From Bin95 sp965220855 (GTDB lineage: Bacteria > Pseudomonadota > Alphaproteobacteria > Bin95), in the NCBI GenBank assembly GCA_965220855.1, contig CBDCQY010000001.1, positions 2,356,001 to 2,420,000 of the forward strand: a DNA stretch of 64,000 bases. Direction: 5' to 3'. The translations under genes and the position numbers were made by a program. A model generated the notes under the pieces. The model was not told where the DNA came from, did no database searches, and saw only the letters and a program-made list of their open reading frames with translations. How positions within the stretch are numbered: the first letter of the stretch is position 1; each line of letters begins with the position of its first letter. Shown piece by piece: positions 51,146 through 59,278 of this stretch.

Positions 51146-51231
51146 CCCGGAGTCCCTCAGGCGACAGCGATCCTGTATAGGCAGGGGCCGCCCCGGAGGC
51201 AAGCTGCGCCCGACCCCGCCAGAGGGGCCGC

Positions 51232-51840
51232 GTGACCGTCCTGGCGAAGCGCATCGCCATCCTTGCGGTCCTGCTCGCAGCGGCCTGGGCCGGCGGGCTG
51301 GTCTGGTTCGCGACGCTCTTGCCGACGGCCCCGGATGCGCCGGGAGAGCCGGCGGATGCGATCGTGGTGCTGACCGGCGGGGCGGACCGCGTGGCGGAGG
51401 GCTTCAGCCTCTTGCGCGAGGGCGCCGCACCCCGGCTGTTCGTCTCCGGAGTCGGCGAGGGGGTGACCGTGGCGGAACTGCTGGAGGTGACGACGGGCGC
51501 GCGGAACGCCGCGCTGGAGCGCCGGATCGAGCTCGGCCGCACGGCCCGCGACACCGTGGGCAATGCGGCCGAAATCGCCGGCTGGGCGGCGGAGCGGGGC
51601 TTGCGCCGCCTGCGGGTGGTGACCGCGAGCTACCATCTGCCGCGCGCGCTCCATCTGTTGCGCCGCGCCGCGCCCGACATCGAGCTGCTGGCCCATCCGG
51701 TCATCCCGGCCAGCCTGAAGCTGGAGGAGTGGTGGCGCTGGCCCGGCACGCGGCGGGTGCTGGTCGGCGCCTATCACAAATATCTGCTGGCGCTGACGCT
51801 CGACCGCCTGCCCATCCGGTTCGCGGACGGCGACGCATGA
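51232..51840 (+). CDS. YdcF/SanA family (DUF218) membrane protein
   Basis: A 202-aa protein with one N-terminal membrane helix and a DUF218 domain (AIVVLTGGADRVAEGFSLL, GRTARDTVGNAAEIAGWA, RVVTASYHLPRALHLLRR). Members such as SanA and ElyC influence envelope integrity and peptidoglycan precursor metabolism. Start is GTG at 51232; no better ATG is present. The stop overlaps the acyltransferase start as ATGA. Confidence 0.88.
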   Translation: MTVLAKRIAILAVLLAAAWAGGLVWFATLLPTAPDAPGEPADAIVVLTGGADRVAEGFSLLREGAAPRLFVSGVGEGVTVAELLEVTTGARNAALERRIELGRTARDTVGNAAEIAGWAAERGLRRLRVVTASYHLPRALHLLRRAAPDIELLAHPVIPASLKLEEWWRWPGTRRVLVGAYHKYLLALTLDRLPIRFADGDA

Positions 51841-52550
51841 CCGGGCTTCGCTCCGCCTGCTTTGCGGCGCTGTTCGTCGCTGCGACGGCGCTGCTGGTGT
51901 TCCTGCTGTCGCCGGCGCTGCTGGCGTCCCGGCGGACGGCGCGGCGGATGGGCGCCGTCTGGGGCCGGGTCACCATCCTGCTGCTGCGGGTCGCGGTCGG
52001 CATTCGCCATGAGGTGCGGGGCCCATTGCCGCCGCCCGGCAGCATTGTGGCCGCCAAGCATCAGTCCGCCTGGGAGACGCTGGTGCTGGCGACCCTGCTG
52101 TCCGATCCCGTCTATGTGCTGAAACGGGAGCTGCTCCGGGTCCCCGGCGTCGGCCTGTATATCCGCCGCGCCGGCCAGGTGGCGGTGGATCGCCAGGGCG
52201 GGATGGCGGCGCTCAGGCAGATGGTGCGCAGCGCCGGCGCGGCGCTCGAGGCCGGGGCGCAAGTGGTCGTGTTTCCGGAGGGCACGCGCGTGGCGCCCGG
52301 CGAGCGCCGCGCCTATCACCCCGGCGTGGCCGCGCTCTATCGCGAAACCGGCGCGCCGGTGGTCCCGGTGGCGCTCAATTCCGGGCGCTACTGGAGCCGG
52401 CGCGGCTTCCGGATGCGTCCGGGCACGATCCGGCTGGTGTTTCTGGAGCCGATCGGGCCGGGGCTGGAGCGCCGCGCCTTCATGGCCCTGCTGCAAGAGC
52501 GCATCGAGGACGCCTGCCGGCAACTGGATGCCGAAGACGGCGCGGGTTAG
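51837..52550 (+). CDS. 1-acyl-sn-glycerol-3-phosphate acyltransferase family protein
   Basis: A 237-aa PlsC-type acyltransferase of phospholipid synthesis at the inner membrane. A membrane helix opens the protein. The catalytic box is KHQSAWET (His-x4-Glu in place of His-x4-Asp), and the acceptor-phosphate box is VFPEGTR. The Glu variant is not unusual in alphaproteobacterial relatives, but activity is worth a check. Coupled to the YdcF gene. Confidence 0.9.
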   Translation: MTGLRSACFAALFVAATALLVFLLSPALLASRRTARRMGAVWGRVTILLLRVAVGIRHEVRGPLPPPGSIVAAKHQSAWETLVLATLLSDPVYVLKRELLRVPGVGLYIRRAGQVAVDRQGGMAALRQMVRSAGAALEAGAQVVVFPEGTRVAPGERRAYHPGVAALYRETGAPVVPVALNSGRYWSRRGFRMRPGTIRLVFLEPIGPGLERRAFMALLQERIEDACRQLDAEDGAG

Positions 52551-52560
52551 GATCGCCCCC

Positions 52561-53688
52561 ATGAGCGCGCAAATCCGCCTGCCGGCCGCCTTCATGCGCG
52601 GCGGCACCTCCAATGCGCTGGTGTTCCGCGTCGAGGACCTGCCCGCCGACCGGGAGCGGTGGGAGGCGCTGTTCTGCGCCGCCATGGGCAGCCCGGACCC
52701 GCACGGTCGCCAGCTGAACGGCATGGGCGGCGGCATTTCCTCGCTCTCCAAGGTCTGCGTCGTCGGGCCGCCGAGCCGGGCGGATGCGGATATCGACTAC
52801 AGCTTCTTCCAGATCGCCGTGGATCGGCCGGAGGCCGACATCTCCGCCAATTGCGGCAACATGTCTTCCGCCATGGGGCCGTTCGCGGTCGATGAGGGGC
52901 TGGTGGCGGCCGGCGACGGCGAGGCGCTGGTGCGCATCCACAACACCAATACCGGCCGGATCATCCGGTCGCGCTTTCCCGTGCGGGACGGGCGCGCGCT
53001 GGTCGAGGGCAAGTTCGCGCTGCCGGGCGTGGCGGGAACCGGCGCGCCGGTGCGCCTCGACTTCCTCGACCCCGGCGGCGGCGCCACCGGGCGGCTGCTG
53101 CCGACGGGACGGCCGGTGGACCGGCTCGACGTGGAGGGCGTCGGCCCCGTCGAGGTCAGCATCGTCGATGCGGGCAATCTCTGCTGCTTCGCGCGCGCGG
53201 CCGATCTGGGGCTGGTAGGCGACGAAGCGCCGGAGCAGCTGGACCGCGATGCGGACGCGCTCGCCCGGCTGGAGGCGGTGCGCGTCGCGGCGGGGCGCAC
53301 AAGCGGCCTCGACCCCGTGCCGTCCGGCATCCCCAAGGTCGGCGTCGTGGCGCCGCCGACCGCCTTCGCCACGCTTTCGGGCGAGCGCCTGGCGGCGTCG
53401 GACATGGACCTTGCCGTGCGGATGATCTCGGTCGGCCGCCCGCATCGCGCCGTGCCGCTGACCGCCGCGCTCTGCCTCGCCATCGCCACCCGGATCGAGG
53501 GTTCGCTCGCCGCAGAGGCGGCCGGCAGCGCGCCCGAGGGCGACATCCGCATCGCCCACCCCTCCGGCCTCGCCCTTGTCGCCGCCGAGGTCGCCGGCAA
53601 GGGCGCGCAGGCCCACGCCGAACGCGCCACCATCTACCGCACCGCGCGGCGCCTGATGGACGGCTTCGTCTATCTGCCGGGCGAGTAG
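52561..53688 (+). CDS. PrpF-family isomerase/tautomerase
   Basis: A 375-aa protein of the PrpF family (2-methylaconitate isomerase, 4-oxalomesaconate tautomerase), with the double diaminopimelate-epimerase-like fold. FMRGGTSNALVF opens the protein; most relatives have Lys or Arg where this one has Asn. SANCGNMSSAMGPFAVDEGL contains the conserved Cys. Start ATG at 52561 is chosen for family length; the upstream open frame overlaps the acyltransferase. It follows the acyltransferase by 10 bases but is probably functionally separate. Confidence 0.88.
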   Translation: MSAQIRLPAAFMRGGTSNALVFRVEDLPADRERWEALFCAAMGSPDPHGRQLNGMGGGISSLSKVCVVGPPSRADADIDYSFFQIAVDRPEADISANCGNMSSAMGPFAVDEGLVAAGDGEALVRIHNTNTGRIIRSRFPVRDGRALVEGKFALPGVAGTGAPVRLDFLDPGGGATGRLLPTGRPVDRLDVEGVGPVEVSIVDAGNLCCFARAADLGLVGDEAPEQLDRDADALARLEAVRVAAGRTSGLDPVPSGIPKVGVVAPPTAFATLSGERLAASDMDLAVRMISVGRPHRAVPLTAALCLAIATRIEGSLAAEAAGSAPEGDIRIAHPSGLALVAAEVAGKGAQAHAERATIYRTARRLMDGFVYLPGE

Positions 53689-53692
53689 CCGG

Positions 53693-54454
53693 CTACAGAA
53701 ACACCGTCCCGCCGTCCACCATCAAGGTCTGGCCGGTGACGAGCTTGCTGGCGTCGGAAGCGAGATAGACCACCGTGCCGATCAGATCCTCCGGCAGGAG
53801 GTTGCGTTGCAGGCTTTGCCCCTTGGCGACGGCCTCCAGAAGCGCGTCCTTCTTCGCGCCGAAAAACTCGTCGGTGCCTTGCGTGAGGACGGCGCTCGGG
53901 CCGATGGCGTTGACTCTGATCCAGTCGCGCCCGAGTTCGCGGGCCAGCGAGCGGGTCATCCCGATCACGGCGGCCTTGGAGGTGGCGTAGTGCAGGCCGA
54001 AGGGCATGCCATAGACGGCGGCGAGCGAAGCGATGTTGACGATCGAGCCGCCGCCGGCGTCGCGCATGGCGGGCACGCAGGCCTTGCAGCACTGCCAGAC
54101 GCCGCGAACGTTGACGGCCATGGTCCGGTCCCACTGGTCCTGGGCGATCCGGTCGAAACGCGCGCCTTCGATGTCGCCATAGAGCGCGGCGTTGTTCACC
54201 AGCACGTCGATGCGCCCGAAGGCGGCCCTGGCCTGCTCCGCCATCGCGTCGCAGCTCGCCATCTCGGCGGCGTCGAGATGGACGCCGAGCGCCCGCCCGC
54301 CTGCGGCGTGGACGGCGTCCACCGTCTCCGCCGTGTCGCGGATGTCTGCGGCGACCACCGCCGCGCCTTCGCGCGCCAGCGCCTCGCAATAGGCCCGGCC
54401 GAGGCCTCGCCCGCCGCCCGTGACGACGGCGACTTTTCCTTCCAGTTGCGCCAT
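53693..54454 (-). CDS. SDR-family oxidoreductase
   Basis: A classical SDR of 253 aa. The cofactor motif TGGGRGLG, AADIRD (Asp, NAD-type), NNAA for the NNAG motif, catalytic Ser in ASLAAVYG and YATSK are present, with C-terminal GQTLMVDGGTVF. Start ATG at 54454 lies behind GGAG. It is convergent with the PrpF-like gene with a 4-base gap. Confidence 0.9.
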   Translation of the reverse strand: MAQLEGKVAVVTGGGRGLGRAYCEALAREGAAVVAADIRDTAETVDAVHAAGGRALGVHLDAAEMASCDAMAEQARAAFGRIDVLVNNAALYGDIEGARFDRIAQDQWDRTMAVNVRGVWQCCKACVPAMRDAGGGSIVNIASLAAVYGMPFGLHYATSKAAVIGMTRSLARELGRDWIRVNAIGPSAVLTQGTDEFFGAKKDALLEAVAKGQSLQRNLLPEDLIGTVVYLASDASKLVTGQTLMVDGGTVFL

Positions 54455-54551
54455 GGATGCTCCGATTTCGTCGCTATCGGCCCGCGCGCCGCATCGCGCC
54501 GGGCGCCGCACCCTCGATAATCCGTCCTCCGGGCGGGTTCAAGCCGCCGCC

Positions 54552-56153
54552 CTAGCCCGAGCGGGCTTCGGTGAGGGAGGCGGGGGTGTCTATGTCCCGG
54601 AGCACGCCGGCGTCGGGCATCGGCACCTCGACCAGCAGATCGCCGTTTGCGCCGATCAGATGCTTGGCGCCGACATCGCCGGAGACGCCACGCATCTCCG
54701 CGAACAGCTCCCGCCCCCAAAGCACCGGATTGCCGCGCTTGCCGTTGAAGGTCGGCACGCAGATCGTCCGGCCTTCCAGCGGATTGAAGGCCGCGATCAG
54801 CCGGTCGATATGCGCGGCGGAAACGAAGGGCATGTCGCCCAGCAGCACCACCGCCCCATCGACATCCTCCGGCAGGGCCGCAATGCCGACGCCGAGCGAG
54901 GTCGAAAGCCCCTCGGCATAGTCGGGATTGTGGACGGTCGGGGCCTCCACCGCGGCCTCGATGCGGGCGCGCTCATGGCCGGTCACCACCAGCACCGATG
55001 CGGCCTGCGAGGCGCGCGCGGCCGCCACCGCGCGCTCCAGCATCGCCTGGCCGCCGACCTCCGCCAGCAGCTTGTTGGCCGGCCCCATGCGCCGCGACTG
55101 GCCGGCGGCCAGCACCAGGGCGGCGATGCGCGGCAGGCGCGCCGGCTCCGCCGCCGCCGTCGCGCGGGCGCGCTGGCGCGGCTGCGGCCGGCCGGGAATA
55201 TCGACCAGCAGGCCGCCGACGCCCATCGACATGATCTCGCGCCGGCCGATCGGCAGCCCGGCGGCCAGGCGCTGCAACACCCAGTCGAAGCCGTTGAGCT
55301 TGGGCGAGCGCGCGCAGCCCGGCATCCCGATCGCCGGCGTCGAGCCGATGCGCCCGAACAGCAGCAGATTGCCGGGATCGACCGGCATCCCGAAATGCTC
55401 CACCTCGCCGCCGGCCGCCTCGATCGCCGCCGGCAGCACGTCGCGCCGGTCCACAATGGCCGAGGCGCCGGCGATCAGCAACGCGTCCGGGCGCTCCTCG
55501 AGCGCGTCTGCAATGGTTCGCGCGAGCGCCCCCTCCTCATGCGCGGACCGGCGCTCGCCCAGCAGCACGCCGTCCAGCGCCTCGATGCGCCGCCGGGTGA
55601 TCTCCACGGTCTTGTCGAGCACGCTCGCCTTGACGCTGGCGAGCTCGGTCTGGATGAACGCGATGCGCTTCGGCCGGACCGGATGCAGCGCCAGCAGCGG
55701 CCCCTCTACCCGCGCCACGATCTCGCGCGGCGCAGCGAAGGGGATGATCTTCACCGTCGCCACCATCTGGCGGCGCTCGACCGGGCTCCAGGGCGCGAGC
55801 GTCGCGACGGTGACGCTCTCATCCATCAGGTTGAGCGCGTCGAGCCGCCCGGCCTCGACCGTCAGCACGCCGCGCGCCTCCGCGAACAGATTGACCCGCC
55901 CGGTAAAAGGCGCCGCGACCTCCAGGCCGGGTCCCGCGACGGCCGCGGCCACCGCCGCCGCCGCCTCGTCCTCGCCCATGTCGCCCGCCTCGAAGCGCGC
56001 CGCCATCACCTCCGCAACGCCCGCCTCCGCCAGCGCCGCCACGTCGCCGGCCGACAGCACGCGGCCCTTGCGGAACACCGCCTTCCCCAGCCGGATGGAA
56101 TGCGCCAGCAAGGCGCCTTCGGCGTCGCGTACGGGAACCCGGCCGAACTTCAT
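54552..56153 (-). CDS. molybdopterin-binding (MoeA/CinA-like) and MobA-like nucleotidyltransferase fusion
   Basis: A 533-aa two-domain protein. The N-terminal part (1-340) has a MoCF/MoeA-CinA-like molybdopterin-binding fold with LLIAGASAIVDRRDVLPAAI and FGRIGSTPAIGMPGCARSP. The C-terminal part (about 345-533) is a nucleotidyltransferase with VLAAGQSRRMGPANKLL and VLLGDMPFVSAAHIDRL, as in MobA/MocA. The pair would insert molybdenum and add CMP, giving molybdopterin cytosine dinucleotide for xanthine-oxidase-family enzymes. Its start overlaps the XdhC gene as ATGA in a five-gene maturation operon. Confidence 0.9.
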   Translation of the reverse strand: MKFGRVPVRDAEGALLAHSIRLGKAVFRKGRVLSAGDVAALAEAGVAEVMAARFEAGDMGEDEAAAAVAAAVAGPGLEVAAPFTGRVNLFAEARGVLTVEAGRLDALNLMDESVTVATLAPWSPVERRQMVATVKIIPFAAPREIVARVEGPLLALHPVRPKRIAFIQTELASVKASVLDKTVEITRRRIEALDGVLLGERRSAHEEGALARTIADALEERPDALLIAGASAIVDRRDVLPAAIEAAGGEVEHFGMPVDPGNLLLFGRIGSTPAIGMPGCARSPKLNGFDWVLQRLAAGLPIGRREIMSMGVGGLLVDIPGRPQPRQRARATAAAEPARLPRIAALVLAAGQSRRMGPANKLLAEVGGQAMLERAVAAARASQAASVLVVTGHERARIEAAVEAPTVHNPDYAEGLSTSLGVGIAALPEDVDGAVVLLGDMPFVSAAHIDRLIAAFNPLEGRTICVPTFNGKRGNPVLWGRELFAEMRGVSGDVGAKHLIGANGDLLVEVPMPDAGVLRDIDTPASLTEARSG

Positions 56154-56827
56154 CGGTAGAGCGCCTCCGTCATCTGGGCGGCGATGGCGAGCGCGATCTC
56201 CGCCGGCGCGCGCCCGCCGAGATCGAGGCCGATGGGCGCGTGGATGCGCGCCATGGCGGCCTCGTCGAAGCCGGCCTCGACGAGGCGCGCGACGCGCTGG
56301 CCATGGGTGCGCCGGCTGCCGAGCGCGCCGATATAGAAGGCATCCGAGCCGAGCGCCACATGCAGGGCCGGATCGTCGAGCTTGGGGTCGTGGGTCAAGG
56401 TCACCACCGCCGTGCGCGCATCGACGCCGAGCTCCTGCAGCGCATCGTCCGGCCACTCGTCGGAGATCGCAATCTCCGGGAAGCGCTGGGCCGTGGCGAA
56501 GGCGCCGCGCGGATCGACCAGGGTGATGTCGTAGCCGAGCTGGCGCGAAATCGCGATCAGCGGTTGCGCGATATGCACCGCGCCCACCACGATGAGCCTG
56601 AGCGGCGGGTTGAACGCCTGCACGAACCAGCGCGCGCCCTCATGCTCGAAATCGTGGCTCCGATTGCGCCGGAGCGCTTCGCGCGCCACCGCCAGCACGG
56701 CCTCCGGCAGCGGGCCCGCGCCCTCCTCGACCACTGCATCGACCGCGCCGTCGAGGCGCATGGCGCGCGCGACCGGGCGGCGCGCGGCGCGCGCGGCCCG
56801 CAGGCGCTCCAGCGTGTCGGCCTTCAT
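56150..56827 (-). CDS. XdhC C-terminal (Rossmann) domain protein, CoxF-like
   Basis: A 225-aa protein corresponding to the C-terminal Rossmann part of XdhC (RLIVVGAVHIAQPLIAISRQLGYD, VTLTHDPKLDDPAL, YIGALGSRRTHGQR). XdhC binds the molybdenum cofactor and loads it into xanthine-dehydrogenase-family enzymes. Here the XdhC protein is split: the N-terminal CoxI part is the gene just upstream, overlapping by 4 bases. Confidence 0.9.
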   Translation of the reverse strand: MKADTLERLRAARAARRPVARAMRLDGAVDAVVEEGAGPLPEAVLAVAREALRRNRSHDFEHEGARWFVQAFNPPLRLIVVGAVHIAQPLIAISRQLGYDITLVDPRGAFATAQRFPEIAISDEWPDDALQELGVDARTAVVTLTHDPKLDDPALHVALGSDAFYIGALGSRRTHGQRVARLVEAGFDEAAMARIHAPIGLDLGGRAPAEIALAIAAQMTEALYR

Positions 56828-57144
56828 GCCAGCTTCTCGACGAACACCTCGATGGAGCCGCCGCAGGCAAGCCCGACCTCCCAGGCCTGCTCGTCGCTGA
56901 CGCCGAAATCCAGCAGCCGGGGCTTGCCGTCGCGAATGGCGTCCAGGGCCTCGGTCACCACCGCGCCCTCGATGCAGCCGCCCGAAACCGATCCCTCGAA
57001 GCGGCCCTCGCCGTCCACCACCAGTTGGCTGCCGACCGCGCGCGGCGACGACCCCCAGGTACTCACCACCGTGGCGAGCGCCACGCCCTTGCCGGCCGCC
57101 GACCAGGCCGCAGCGGTTTCCAGGATCGCGTCCGCCTCGCTCAT
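56824..57144 (-). CDS. XdhC N-terminal (CoxI) domain protein
   Basis: A 106-aa CoxI domain, the cofactor-handling N-terminal part of XdhC. ALATVVSTWGSSPRAVGSQLVV and SVSGGCIEGAVV are typical, and GLACGGSIEVFVE holds the conserved Cys near the end. The start at 57144 (MSEADAIL) overlaps the VWA gene stop as ATGA, like all other junctions of this operon; an ATG at 57159 would add five residues. Confidence 0.9.
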   Translation of the reverse strand: MSEADAILETAAAWSAAGKGVALATVVSTWGSSPRAVGSQLVVDGEGRFEGSVSGGCIEGAVVTEALDAIRDGKPRLLDFGVSDEQAWEVGLACGGSIEVFVEKLA

Positions 57145-58343
57145 CGCTGCATCAGCCATTCGCTCACTCCCTCCTGGCGTCGGACCGGCTCCCGCCCGAG
57201 CGCCGCCGCCAGATCCGCCAGACTGTCCAGATTGTGCACCGGCCGGAACTCATCGACATGCGGCATCAGGGCGGCCGCCCCGCGCGCACGCGGCTCATAG
57301 GCATCGTAGCGCAGAAGCGGATTCAACCATATGAGCCGCCGGCAGGACTTGTGCAAGCGTTCGATCTCGACCGCGACGCCCTCGCCGGAATCCCGGTCCA
57401 GCCCGTCGCTGATCAGCAGCACCACCGCCCCCTGCCCCAGCACCCGGCGCGACCAGAGCCGGTTGAAGCTGGCGAGCGCCGCCCCGATGCGCGTGCCGCC
57501 GGACCAGTCCTCCACCAGGCCCGCCACGCCGGCGAGCGCGCTATCGACATCCTTCTGGCGCAGCTGGCGGGTGATGTTGGTCAGCCGCGTGCCGAACAGG
57601 AAGCCGTGCACCCGGTCGCGGTCGTTGGTGACGGCGTGCATGAAGTGCAGCAGCATTCGCGAATAGCGGGCCATCGAGCCGGAAATGTCGCAGATCATCA
57701 CCAGCGGCGGCGGGCGGCGGAGGCGGCGCTTCAGCCGGAGCGCCGCCAGGTCGCCGCCGCTGCGCATGGCGGTGCGCAGCGTCGCCCGCATGTCCGGCCG
57801 CCGGCCCCTCGGGTGAGGGCGGAAGCGCCGGGCGGGCACGGGCCTGAGCGGCAGCCGCATGGCGGCCATGGCGCGTTTCGCGGCCTCCTGCTCCGCCCCG
57901 GACATGGACTCGAAGTCCATCTCGCGCAGCACCTCGCGGTCGGACCAGGTGAGCTCGGCGTGAATCTCGACCTCCCGCTCCGCCGGCGGCTGCGGCTCCC
58001 CCGGCGGCGGCGCCAGCGCCTCGGCGAGCCGGCGCGCCAGCGGCTCCGCTTCCTCCGCGCCGGCATCCACGCTGGAGGTCGGGATGACCATCGACATCAT
58101 CCGGTCCATGAGGCGCGGATTGCGCCAGAAGACATGGAAGGCCTGGTCGAACAACTCCTGCTGGTCGCGCCGGTTGACCAGGGCTGCGTGCAGCGCCCAG
58201 TAGAACTGCGCGCGATCGGCGATCTCGACCGCGCGCGCCGCCTCGATGGCCTTCAGCACCTGGCCCGGCCCGACCGGCAGGCCGGCGGTGCGCAGCACCC
58301 GGCCGAAATGCATGATGTTGGCGGGCAGGCGCCCGGCGGTCAT
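57141..58343 (-). CDS. VWA-domain protein, CoxE-like
   Basis: A 400-aa protein with a C-terminal von Willebrand A domain. The MIDAS motif is Asp219-x-Ser221-x-Ser223 in ICDISGSM, followed by SGGTRIGAALASFN and LLISDGLDRDSGEG. In carboxydotrophs CoxE works with the AAA ATPase CoxD to assemble the Cu-Mo centre of CO dehydrogenase; in other species the pair serves related hydroxylases. Overlaps both neighbours by 4 bases. Confidence 0.9.
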   Translation of the reverse strand: MTAGRLPANIMHFGRVLRTAGLPVGPGQVLKAIEAARAVEIADRAQFYWALHAALVNRRDQQELFDQAFHVFWRNPRLMDRMMSMVIPTSSVDAGAEEAEPLARRLAEALAPPPGEPQPPAEREVEIHAELTWSDREVLREMDFESMSGAEQEAAKRAMAAMRLPLRPVPARRFRPHPRGRRPDMRATLRTAMRSGGDLAALRLKRRLRRPPPLVMICDISGSMARYSRMLLHFMHAVTNDRDRVHGFLFGTRLTNITRQLRQKDVDSALAGVAGLVEDWSGGTRIGAALASFNRLWSRRVLGQGAVVLLISDGLDRDSGEGVAVEIERLHKSCRRLIWLNPLLRYDAYEPRARGAAALMPHVDEFRPVHNLDSLADLAAALGREPVRRQEGVSEWLMQR

Positions 58344-59263
58344 GCGGCCGTCGCCAGTTCGGCGCGCACCTCGCGCAGGATGCGCTCGGCCTCGCTGCCC
58401 TGCATCCGGGCGATGTCGTCCTGATATTTCAGCAGCACGCCCAGCGTGTCGTTCACCAGCTGCGGGTCGAGCGCCACCGTGTCCAGCTGCATGAGGGCGT
58501 GCGTCCAGTCGATGGTCTCGGCGATGCCCGGCAGCTTGAACAGGTCGAGCTCGCGCATCTTCTGCACATAGCCGACCACCTGGCGCGAGAGCGCCTCCGG
58601 GGCGCCCGGCGCCTTGCGGGCGAGGATGGCGAGCTCGCGCTCCGCGTTCGGATAGCCCACCCAGTGATAGAAGCAGCGCCGCTTGAGCGCGTCGTGAATC
58701 TCGCGCGTGCGGTTCGACGTGATGACCACCGCCGGCGGCTCGGCGGCGGCGATCGGGCCGATCTCGGGCACCGTCACCTGGAAGTCCGAGAGCACCTCCA
58801 GCAGATAGGCCTCGAACGGCTCGTCCGCCCGGTCGAGCTCGTCGATCAGCAGCACGGGCGCGCCGGCCCCATCGCTGCGCAGCGCCTGGAGCAGCGGGCG
58901 CTCGATCAGGAAATCGGCGCCGAACAGGTCGCGCCCGAGCCGCTCGCGGTCGGCCGCGCCGGCGGCCTCGGCCAGCCGGATCTCCAGCATCTGGCGGGCA
59001 TAGTTCCACTCATAGACGGCCGAGGAGACATCGAGGCCCTCATAGCATTGCAGCCGGATCAGCCGGCGGCCGAGCACCGCCGCCAGCACCTTGGCGATCT
59101 CGGTCTTGCCGACGCCGGCCTCGCCTTCGAGGAACAGCGGCCGGCCGAGCTTGAGCGCCAGGAAGACCGCCGTAGCGAGCGCCGTGTCCGAGACATAGTC
59201 GCCCGCTTCCAGCAGCGCGCCGGTCTCGGCGACGGACGCAGGCAGGGCGGTGTCGGATGCCAT
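58340..59263 (-). CDS. MoxR-family AAA ATPase, CoxD-like
   Basis: A 307-aa AAA+ ATPase. Walker A GEAGVGKTE is at 47-55, Walker B LLIDELDRAD near 137, sensor 1 is VITSNRTREIHDAL. Sequence around QCYEGLDVSSAVYEWNYARQML is typical of CoxD/MoxR subfamily members that act as chaperones for metalloenzyme assembly with a VWA partner, encoded next. It is the first gene of the maturation operon, 15 bases after purH on the same strand. Confidence 0.92.
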   Translation of the reverse strand: MASDTALPASVAETGALLEAGDYVSDTALATAVFLALKLGRPLFLEGEAGVGKTEIAKVLAAVLGRRLIRLQCYEGLDVSSAVYEWNYARQMLEIRLAEAAGAADRERLGRDLFGADFLIERPLLQALRSDGAGAPVLLIDELDRADEPFEAYLLEVLSDFQVTVPEIGPIAAAEPPAVVITSNRTREIHDALKRRCFYHWVGYPNAERELAILARKAPGAPEALSRQVVGYVQKMRELDLFKLPGIAETIDWTHALMQLDTVALDPQLVNDTLGVLLKYQDDIARMQGSEAERILREVRAELATAA

Positions 59264-59278
59264 GGGCGACCCCTTCGC

